Assembly: GCA_013815785.1 (NCBI GenBank)
Contig: JACDFO010000031.1
Coordinates: 1-11,483 of the forward strand
DNA length: 11,483 nucleotides
Direction: 5' to 3'
Source: Candidatus Saccharimonadota bacterium
GTDB lineage: Bacteria > Patescibacteriota > Saccharimonadia > Saccharimonadales > JACDFO01
Shown here: positions 5,834 to 11,483 of the stretch, piece after piece
Position numbering within the stretch: position 1 is the first letter of the stretch
Layout of the letters: each line of letters opens with the position of its first letter
Notes under the pieces: generated by a model
Database searches by the model: none
What the model was told of the DNA's origin: nothing
The model's input: the letters and a program-made list of their open reading frames with translations, nothing else
Position numbers and translations under genes: made by a program

Positions 5834-6943
5834 ATGAGCAAGCCGCAGCAACAAACCAGTGATATAGCATTATTTAAGAATAAACTTGGTGAATATAAGC
5901 ATTTAATTGATGAAGATATAGCCACGTATAGTAAACACATCCAGCAAACCACGCTGCAGCAGTATGGTTCGTCCGCACGGCTCGTTACGGATAGCTATTT
6001 GGATATTTTGGAACGGGGAGGCAAGCGTATCCGTGGCAGTTTGGTAATGCTTGGGTATGAAATGAGTGGTGGCAAAAACCGCGAAATGATTTTGCAAGCA
6101 GCCCGGGCGATTGAGATGATTCACGCCTATATGCTTATTATGGACGACATTCAGGATCGTAGCCTGACGCGCCGTGGTGGTCCGACGGCGCCAGTTATGT
6201 TGGCCGGTTATCATCGTAAAAACCATCTCGCAGGAGACGCGGGTCATTTCGGGATTGCTTTAAGCTTGAATGCTATGGGTATTGGGAATCATGCAGCCCA
6301 GATGATATTAGCGAACCTAAATGCGCCAGAAGTACTACGTTTAAATGTTATTAGCATTTTGAATCGCTCATTGGTTGTTACTGCACACGGTCAAACCAAT
6401 GACATCATGAATGAAGTGGTAGCCACCGTGGACGAAGAAGCCGTAGAACGTGTACTGGAATGGAAAACCGCTCATTATACATTCTTAAATCCCTTGCATG
6501 TCGGTATGGTCTTAGCTGGGGCAGATTGCCAGGCTACGGATGCAATTACGGACTACGCTATACATGCTGGCAAAGCATTCCAGATAACCGATGATATCAT
6601 GGGCATTTTTGGCAGTGAGTTCGAAAGTGGTAAAAGTCCGATGGATGATATGCGCGAAGGCAAGCGCACAGTATTAAGTGTCTACGCGCTCGAGCAAACC
6701 AAAACCGCCGATAAGAATTTCCTTATCCAGATGCTCGGTAATAAAAATCTGACACCTGCCGAATTTGAGCGAAGCAAAGACATTATTATCGGTTCAGGCG
6801 CGCTCAAATATACTCAAGAGCGTGCTGCTATGCACGTTGAGCAAGCATTATCTGCACTAGACAATCATACGAAGCGCTGGACACCAGAAGGGGTACAATT
6901 CTTGCGCGGTCTGGGGCAATATATGCTGACCAGAACTTCATGA
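5834..6943 (+). CDS. Polyprenyl diphosphate synthase, probably geranylgeranyl diphosphate (C20) type
   Basis: Trans-prenyltransferase that condenses isopentenyl diphosphate onto an allylic diphosphate. The 369-residue protein has the family motifs: GGKRIRG (62-68), first aspartate-rich motif MDDIQD (103-108), GQTND (186-190), KT at 211-212, and a second motif QITDDIMG (250-257) followed by a GK and DDMREGKRT. The first motif has no two-residue insertion and Y99 stands five residues before it, the arrangement known for type I GGPP synthases, so a C20 product is likely. The second motif is DDxxG rather than DDxxD, a variant found in some actinobacterial enzymes and not in itself a sign of inactivity. 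Its stop overlaps the next start (ATGA at 6940-6943), so it is translationally coupled to the phytoene/squalene synthase that would use its product. Confidence 0.9.
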   Translation: MSKPQQQTSDIALFKNKLGEYKHLIDEDIATYSKHIQQTTLQQYGSSARLVTDSYLDILERGGKRIRGSLVMLGYEMSGGKNREMILQAARAIEMIHAYMLIMDDIQDRSLTRRGGPTAPVMLAGYHRKNHLAGDAGHFGIALSLNAMGIGNHAAQMILANLNAPEVLRLNVISILNRSLVVTAHGQTNDIMNEVVATVDEEAVERVLEWKTAHYTFLNPLHVGMVLAGADCQATDAITDYAIHAGKAFQITDDIMGIFGSEFESGKSPMDDMREGKRTVLSVYALEQTKTADKNFLIQMLGNKNLTPAEFERSKDIIIGSGALKYTQERAAMHVEQALSALDNHTKRWTPEGVQFLRGLGQYMLTRTS

Positions 6944-7794
6944 GCAGCCTCGAGCGAGACATATTCAAACGTGGTAGCACTACACATTATTTCAGCTCAA
7001 AATTTTTTCCGAAGGCAATTCGAACAGATGTGTTCAAGCTCTACAGCTTTGTAAGAGTAGCGGACGATTATGTCGATTCTGTTCCACAGAATAAAAAAGA
7101 GTTCAAAATTTTGCGCGCGATTTTAGAAAACGCAATTGATGAACCAGAGTTTGATACTGCATATCATAAAACTGATTCGTTAAACGAAAGAGTGGTCAAA
7201 AATATTATCCATGTTGCGCAGAAATATGATTTTGAGCATGAGTGGCTAGCAGCATTCTTAGATTCTATGCAGGCCGATATTGATAAAAAAATATATACAT
7301 CGCTTGATGGTAGCCTGTGGTATACCTACGGCTCGGCCGAAGTTATTGGACTTATGATGGCTAAAATTATGGGTATGCCCGATAAAGCATTAGAATATGC
7401 AGCATTGCAGGGCAGGGCTTTGCAGTGGATTAATTTTATCCGAGATATTGATGAGGACAATAAACTCGGCCGATGCTATTTCCCAAAGGAAGATTTAGCC
7501 CGATTTGAATTATCCGATTTAAAAGCTAAGACGGCAAAAGCCAATCCGATTAACTTTAAAAAATTTATAAGTTTTCAATTGGGTCGCTACAAACAATGGC
7601 AAAAAGAAGCCGAAAAGGGCTTTGAATATATTCCAAAACGACTACGAATACCCATCGAAACAGCAGTAGATAACTATAATTGGACTGCCAGCCAGATTGC
7701 CAATAGCCCAACGGTTGTTTACGAGAAAAAAATAAAGCCAACTCAAACAAAAGTTTTGATTATGGGTTTAAAACGAGTTACCATCGGACGTTAA
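6940..7794 (+). CDS. Phytoene/squalene synthase family protein, probably phytoene synthase
   Basis: Head-to-head (1-1') prenyl condensing enzyme; with a GGPP synthase immediately upstream, 15-cis-phytoene from two GGPP is the expected product. The 284-residue protein has the two aspartate motifs of the family: VADDYVD (D42-D46) and LQWINFIRDIDEDNKLGRCY (D169-D173), followed by FPKEDLARFELSDL. YGSAEVIGLMMAKIMG at 130-145 is the usual active-site helix. It starts inside the stop of the preceding gene (ATGA). The chain does not show the extra C-terminal membrane helix of squalene synthases of eukaryotes. No desaturase or cyclase gene is in the window, so the final product is unknown; squalene-like or diapophytoene products cannot be excluded. 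Its TAA overlaps the TAA of the convergent gene by sharing TTAA. Confidence 0.9.
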   Translation: MSSLERDIFKRGSTTHYFSSKFFPKAIRTDVFKLYSFVRVADDYVDSVPQNKKEFKILRAILENAIDEPEFDTAYHKTDSLNERVVKNIIHVAQKYDFEHEWLAAFLDSMQADIDKKIYTSLDGSLWYTYGSAEVIGLMMAKIMGMPDKALEYAALQGRALQWINFIRDIDEDNKLGRCYFPKEDLARFELSDLKAKTAKANPINFKKFISFQLGRYKQWQKEAEKGFEYIPKRLRIPIETAVDNYNWTASQIANSPTVVYEKKIKPTQTKVLIMGLKRVTIGR

Positions 7795-9197
7795 CTAGTC
7801 TTTAAAAGTTCTAGTATATGGCCCCGAGTATGGTGGCGGTTTCCGTGTGCACGAATTTCATGTATGGCACCGAAAAACAGAGCAGTTCCAACGGCCATTA
7901 AGCCACCGCTTACAAGTAGCGGCCCTGAGCTGTATGACAAAATTAAGATAATAAGTAGCGAGCTTGCCCATGTAAGCACAAACAGCGGATTGTGTTCTGA
8001 CTTTTTAATCTTTTGAATGACAACTCGGCTGAGAGCCAGATGAACTAATAAACACAGTCCAAATGTCAGAATCATAAGCGCAGAACCCGATTGCTGCAAA
8101 AGTGAGCCGCTAGCAGGTGTAAGCGAGCCTTGCCAGTAAAGATAGAGTGCGTATATGCCAAAGCTAAGCGCGGTGATTATCGTTGCGCTCCACAGAGCAT
8201 CACTAAAGCTTGGATTCTTCTGAAACTTCGATGGTTTAATAGCGTGATCCCAGCTATACACAGCAAGTAGAAGCGGTGCTAGGAATATACCAAAAACCAA
8301 AATGTGCAGAGGATGAACAGAAATCGGCACACCAAATAATGTATCTGCCAGAACTGAAACAACCGTCAAAAAAGCAAGGGCTAGGGTTATAGCTACTTGC
8401 GCCGCGCTTGCACGTGCAATGGATTGTGAAGGGTGTATCGGCAGAAAATTATTTGTTCCTAAGGAACCTTCAATCCCTAAAGATCCAAGCAAAATCGTGT
8501 GGCCTGATAAATCGTTGCTGCTGATGTCGTTCGGATCAATTTTAACCGGTAATGTTGCGTAGGCGAGACCAATTGGTAAAAGCTGCTGCTGCTTCCAGCC
8601 TGCCGCAGTTTGGCTAAATCGTTCTTTGTCGGAATCACCGATTTTACGCACGTGGCCCAAATCCCAAATGTCATGGCTTACATCTAAAAGTGCGACCAGG
8701 TCTCCGTATAAAAAGGCAGAAGGCTGGCTGCTATTTCCAAACCAGCCAGTGTAAACGGCAACACCCTGTACGTTACTGAGCGTCCCGAATGTGTGCCATG
8801 CCGCAGTGCTATTATTGGGCGATAAAAACGGTTCCTGGCAAACTAAATTCGCTGCAATAGAAAATAAATCGGCATGTTCTTGCAGTACATGATCTTTAGG
8901 GGCAATGTAACCCTTTTTGCCGATCAAAAAGCGCTTTAGATGCAGTTTTTCTCGCGCTAAGACAAGCCGCATAGTTAAGCTCTGTGCAATTACGCCAAAA
9001 GGGATACCTGTGAGCAGCAGGGAAACTGCCAGCCCGATATGTAAGCTGTTCGAGGGATTTACCAAAAACACTAGTAGCGCAGAAACGACAGATACAACAA
9101 ACAGTATTCGCAACTGACGTTTGGCCGCATGCCGCGCATCAATTGAACCCGTTAATTGTTCGAGCACGTATTGGTGTATTAATTTTTGTCCACCCAT
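7791..9197 (-). CDS. Degenerate P-type-ATPase-like membrane protein, lacking the catalytic core
   Basis: The 468-residue protein has about eight transmembrane segments: two near the N terminus (about 30-47 and 52-73) and six near the C terminus (about 264-284, 296-315, 336-355, 373-392, 407-422, 428-446), around a soluble loop of about 190 residues. Parts read like a P-type cation ATPase. LLLTGIPFGVIAQSLTMRLV resembles M4 with its PEGLP-type motif and the following helix. ANLVCQEPFLSPNN stands where DKTGTLT would be. LLPIGLAYATLPV followed by HTILLGSLGIEGSLG resembles the end of the nucleotide-binding domain (GLRVLALAY, FLGLVGIEDPLR). VHPLHILVFGIFLAPLLLAV resembles M6. The phosphorylated Asp, the TGDN/GDGxND phosphorylation domain, M1-M2 and the TGE actuator are all absent, so ATP-driven transport is not expected. 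Family link is my reading, not a search result. It follows the 43-codon ORF directly (TAA then ATG); GGAG lies 11 nt before the start. Confidence 0.6.
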   Translation of the reverse strand: MGGQKLIHQYVLEQLTGSIDARHAAKRQLRILFVVSVVSALLVFLVNPSNSLHIGLAVSLLLTGIPFGVIAQSLTMRLVLAREKLHLKRFLIGKKGYIAPKDHVLQEHADLFSIAANLVCQEPFLSPNNSTAAWHTFGTLSNVQGVAVYTGWFGNSSQPSAFLYGDLVALLDVSHDIWDLGHVRKIGDSDKERFSQTAAGWKQQQLLPIGLAYATLPVKIDPNDISSNDLSGHTILLGSLGIEGSLGTNNFLPIHPSQSIARASAAQVAITLALAFLTVVSVLADTLFGVPISVHPLHILVFGIFLAPLLLAVYSWDHAIKPSKFQKNPSFSDALWSATIITALSFGIYALYLYWQGSLTPASGSLLQQSGSALMILTFGLCLLVHLALSRVVIQKIKKSEHNPLFVLTWASSLLIILILSYSSGPLLVSGGLMAVGTALFFGAIHEIRAHGNRHHTRGHILELLKTS

Positions 9198-9329
9198 TTA
9201 GAGTCTGTCTCCAGAGTTCCTTTCTGCCAAAATACCCGTCTTTTTGGCTGCAAAGCCAGCACCAATCGTCGACGTAATAGTTATTACGCCTCCTCTTGTT
9301 ACTAACTTTTCGCTCAAAAACCCACGCAT
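9198..9329 (-). CDS. Small 43-residue protein upstream of the P-type-ATPase-like gene
   Basis: Minus-strand ORF from ATG 9329 to TAA 9198. The product starts MRGFLSEKLVTRGG, continues with a mildly hydrophobic stretch (VITITSTIGAGFAA, about 15-28), and ends with a charged tail (KKTGILAERNSGDRL). I recognise no family. Evidence that it is translated: AGGAG 4 nt upstream of the ATG, a -10 box TATACT 42 nt further upstream, and a stop codon that directly abuts the ATG of the next gene, as expected for a coupled operon. The hydrophobic part is short and glycine-rich for a full membrane helix but could be a peripheral or short spanning segment. It may be a small partner of the downstream membrane protein or a leader peptide whose translation controls that gene. 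Confidence 0.6.
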   Translation of the reverse strand: MRGFLSEKLVTRGGVITITSTIGAGFAAKKTGILAERNSGDRL

Positions 9330-9333
9330 TTTG

Positions 9334-9338
9334 CTCCT
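9334..9338 (-). promoter_or_regulatory. Shine-Dalgarno sequence of the 43-codon ORF
   Basis: Minus-strand AGGAG (9338 to 9334) with a 4-nt spacer to ATG 9329, slightly close but usable. This is the only first gene of an operon in the window that has a real leader and ribosome binding site. Confidence 0.55.
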
Positions 9339-9371
9339 AAAAGTTACTCTGTAGTCAAACTCTTAAGCACT

Positions 9372-9377
9372 AGTATA
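9372..9377 (-). promoter_or_regulatory. -10 box for the small ORF and membrane-protein operon
   Basis: Minus-strand TATACT (9377 to 9372). Unlike the other promoters here it lies 42 nt before the first ATG (9329), giving a leader of roughly 35 nt. No -35 consensus is seen. It is back to back with the polA promoter, with 19 bp between the two hexamers. Confidence 0.5.
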
Positions 9378-9396
9378 CGACAGAGACACCGTCATA

Positions 9397-9402
9397 TATA
9401 CT
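9397..9402 (+). promoter_or_regulatory. -10 box of polA, apparently leaderless
   Basis: TATACT at 9397-9402 ends 7 nt before ATG 9410, the same spacing as for orn. The predicted transcript begins at or beside the start codon. No -35 consensus is visible upstream. Confidence 0.6.
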
Positions 9403-9409
9403 TATAGAT

Positions 9410-11483
9410 ATGAATAAGCAGGGAGCCATGCCAAAGAAATTGGCAATCATAGACGGTAAGTCTGTTTTTTATCGTGGCTACTATGCCATGCCCAACCTCT
9501 CTACCAAAGATGGCGTATCTACGGGTGGTGTCTACGGCTTTGCGGTTATGGCATTAGAGGTCATAAAGCGGTTAAAGCCAGATTATGTCTGCGTCGCCTG
9601 GGATAAACCAAAAACGAACATTAGAAAGCGCCTAGAACTTTACCCTGAGTACAAAGCTGGGCGCAAACCAGCACCAGCTGATTTTTATGAACAAATTCCA
9701 CTGCTACACGAGCTGCTACAAGCCTTTGGCTGGCCACTTTATGAGCTAGATGATTATGAGGCTGATGACATTATGGGTACGCTGGCGGTCCAGGCTACCG
9801 AAGCAGGTATCGAAACGCAGCTGATAACGTCAGATTTGGATATGTTGCAGCTGGTCAATCCATTAGTCCATGTCTATGCGCTTAAAAAAGGGCTCAGTAA
9901 TATAGAACTTTTCCGTCCCGAAACGTTTATTTTAAAATACGGTATTACACCTGAACAATTTTTGGATCTTAAGGCACTGAAAGGTGATAGTTCCGATAAT
10001 ATTCCGGGGGTACCAGGTATTGGCGAAAAGGGTGGAATAGAACTATTACAAGCTCACAAAACACTCGATGGAGTTTACGATAATCTCGCACTCATAAAAG
10101 AAAGCCTGCGTAAAAAGCTTGAAGCTGGCAAAGATTCGGCATACTTAAGTAAACAATTAGCTGCTATCTGGACAGATGCACCCATAAAACTTGATTTGAA
10201 TGAAGTAGATGGCAGTAAATGCGCGCCAGAAGATGTGCTGGAAGTTTTAAAGCGCCTAGAATTCCGTACGTTAGTGCGTCAATTACCCGAAATAATGCGA
10301 GTTCCAGAGGTTTCAATGACAAGCTCATACGCGGGCACCGAAAGTTTGAAACCCGGCAAGACAATCATCATTGCTAGCGATAGTGCACTTGCTAAAATTC
10401 CAATCAAAGACGCAAAGCATGTTTTTATTCACAGCCGCGCCGCCGGAAAGCATGGCCAAAATCCCCAGCTCCTTATGTTGAGTCTTGATGGTTCCGAAAC
10501 GTACGTGCTAGACCTATCCAAGCTTTCTCGGAAGGCACTGAGCGTGCAGCTTTCAAGTCTCAGCCCAGTAATTGGTTACGATACAAAATCCACACTCAAG
10601 ATATTCCTTGAGCTCGGCCTGCCGTTACCAATCATCAAACACGACATTCTTATCGGAGCCTTCATGCTTAACTCAATCCGGCGTGAACAAACATTGAGTG
10701 AGCTAGCCGCCGCCGACATAGGTTATGAAGGCCCGAGCTTAGAAGATGTGCCGACAGATGAACTCACCGAACGAGCCAGCGATATTATCGCGATTATACG
10801 CGCACTATACGAGCAGCAAGCCAAAGATATTACAGCTATTCCTAAGATGCCAGAGCTCGCGGCCAATATTGAATGGCCAGTAATTCGCGTACTCGCAGAA
10901 ATGGAATACGAAGGCATTCAGCTCGATACTACATATCTCGAGGCTATGTCGACCGAGCTTGCAGACCAGATTGGCGACGTCGAACAACAGATTTATGGCC
11001 ACGCAGATTCAGAGTTCAATATAAGTAGTCCGGTTCAGTTGGCAGATGTTTTGTTTAACAAAATGCAAATGCCAACGCAGGGAATTAAAAAGGGCAAGAC
11101 CGGCTACTCAACAGCCGCCAGTGAGTTAGATAAACTCCGTGGCAGCCACCCAGTCATCGATTTAATTACCGAATACCGTGAGTACACCAAACTCAAAAAC
11201 ACGTACGTCGATACGCTGCCATTAATGGTAGATAAAAAATCGCGCCTACATACCACATTTGCCCTGACGATTGCCCAAACAGGACGCTTAAGCAGCAACG
11301 ATCCGAACTTGCAGAATATCCCAGTGCGTACCGACTTAGGCAGACGTATTCGGACCGCATTTATTGCCGGCAAGGGCAATGTGTTGGTCAGCGCAGACTA
11401 TTCGCAGTTCGAGCTTCGCTTGGCTGCATACCTAGCGGACGATAAGGAACTGGTAGATTTGTTTAACCGTGATGTAGATATTC
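9410..11483 (+). CDS. polA: DNA polymerase I, C-terminal part beyond the window
   Basis: Family A polymerase for Okazaki-fragment processing and repair. The 691 residues present hold the N-terminal 5' nuclease (LAIIDGKSVFYRGYYAMP, DDYEADDIMG, TSDLDMLQLV, and the helix-hairpin-helix LKGDSSDNIPGVPGIGEKGG). A central exonuclease-like domain (about 310-480) follows, then the start of the polymerase domain (TGRLSSNDPNLQNIPVR and motif A DYSQFELR at about 663-670; Phe replaces the usual Ile). The central domain lacks the DxE, NxxxD and YxxxD proofreading motifs, so 3'-5' exonuclease activity is probably absent, as in many bacterial Pol I enzymes. Start choice: ATG 9410 is 7 nt from the -10 box; ATG 9428 is also possible and has GGGAG before it but with only a 2-nt spacer. 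Motifs B and C lie past the right edge. Confidence 0.95.
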   Translation, partial: MNKQGAMPKKLAIIDGKSVFYRGYYAMPNLSTKDGVSTGGVYGFAVMALEVIKRLKPDYVCVAWDKPKTNIRKRLELYPEYKAGRKPAPADFYEQIPLLHELLQAFGWPLYELDDYEADDIMGTLAVQATEAGIETQLITSDLDMLQLVNPLVHVYALKKGLSNIELFRPETFILKYGITPEQFLDLKALKGDSSDNIPGVPGIGEKGGIELLQAHKTLDGVYDNLALIKESLRKKLEAGKDSAYLSKQLAAIWTDAPIKLDLNEVDGSKCAPEDVLEVLKRLEFRTLVRQLPEIMRVPEVSMTSSYAGTESLKPGKTIIIASDSALAKIPIKDAKHVFIHSRAAGKHGQNPQLLMLSLDGSETYVLDLSKLSRKALSVQLSSLSPVIGYDTKSTLKIFLELGLPLPIIKHDILIGAFMLNSIRREQTLSELAAADIGYEGPSLEDVPTDELTERASDIIAIIRALYEQQAKDITAIPKMPELAANIEWPVIRVLAEMEYEGIQLDTTYLEAMSTELADQIGDVEQQIYGHADSEFNISSPVQLADVLFNKMQMPTQGIKKGKTGYSTAASELDKLRGSHPVIDLITEYREYTKLKNTYVDTLPLMVDKKSRLHTTFALTIAQTGRLSSNDPNLQNIPVRTDLGRRIRTAFIAGKGNVLVSADYSQFELRLAAYLADDKELVDLFNRDVDI

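Noticed and set aside
9241..9260. TGGCT-GCAA-AGCCA hairpin as a terminator
   Set aside because: On the plus strand the T run precedes the stem, on the minus strand A residues follow it, and it lies within the 43-codon ORF.
1..11483. UGA recoded as glycine (as in some CPR)
   Set aside because: TGA closes orn and the prenyl synthase at the expected family lengths, and no conserved gene contains in-frame TGA.
1..11483. CRISPR arrays, tRNA/rRNA genes, insertion sequences
   Set aside because: I saw no spaced repeats of suitable length, no cloverleaf-like sequences, and no transposase fragments; the only repeats are the 7-bp arrays near 2203-2294.

Overview
The window looks like a piece of a bacterial chromosome from a small, gene-dense genome of moderate GC content. 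My best guess is Patescibacteria/CPR, most likely Candidatus Saccharibacteria (TM7). The guess rests on gene content and sequence style: a dnaG-rpoD pair with a very short RpoD, a DnaG without its usual zinc ligands, promoters that abut start codons, and several small membrane proteins. UGA is an ordinary stop here (orn and the prenyl synthase both end in TGA), which argues against the UGA-glycine lineages of the CPR. The assignment is inference; no rRNA gene is present to confirm it.

Layout, left to right. (1) 1-570, minus: a membrane-anchored VanY/M15-type D,D-carboxypeptidase cut by the window edge. (2) 609-1509, plus: oligoribonuclease (orn) overlapping a MmcQ/YjbR-family gene. (3) 1547-2188, minus: an unknown single-pass membrane protein. 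(4) 2310-5224, plus: DNA primase (dnaG) and primary sigma factor (rpoD). (5) 5228-5803, minus: a P-loop nucleotide-kinase-like protein. (6) 5834-7794, plus: a two-gene isoprenoid cassette, a geranylgeranyl-diphosphate-type prenyl synthase and a phytoene/squalene synthase, coupled by an ATGA overlap. (7) 9329-7791, minus: a previously uncalled 43-codon ORF followed directly by a 468-residue membrane protein that reads like a stripped, catalytically dead P-type ATPase. (8) 9410-11483, plus: DNA polymerase I, cut by the right edge.

The genes sit as alternating divergent and convergent transcription units. All four divergent gaps hold -10 hexamers on both strands, mostly TATACT. In most of them the hexamer ends only 6-8 nt before the start codon, so first genes of operons are probably translated from leaderless or nearly leaderless mRNAs. 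Downstream operon genes (rpoD, the YjbR gene) have Shine-Dalgarno sequences instead. The convergent junctions are tight (3-nt gap, 4-nt overlap, 37-nt gap) and show no recognisable intrinsic terminator.

The most unusual items are: the zinc-ligand-free DnaG; a two-sided array of 7-bp direct repeats (N3-ACCT) abutting both -10 boxes of the promoters that drive dnaG-rpoD and the divergent membrane protein; the dead P-type-ATPase-like protein with its small upstream ORF; and a perfectly palindromic -10 element (AGTATACT) that appears to serve two divergent genes.
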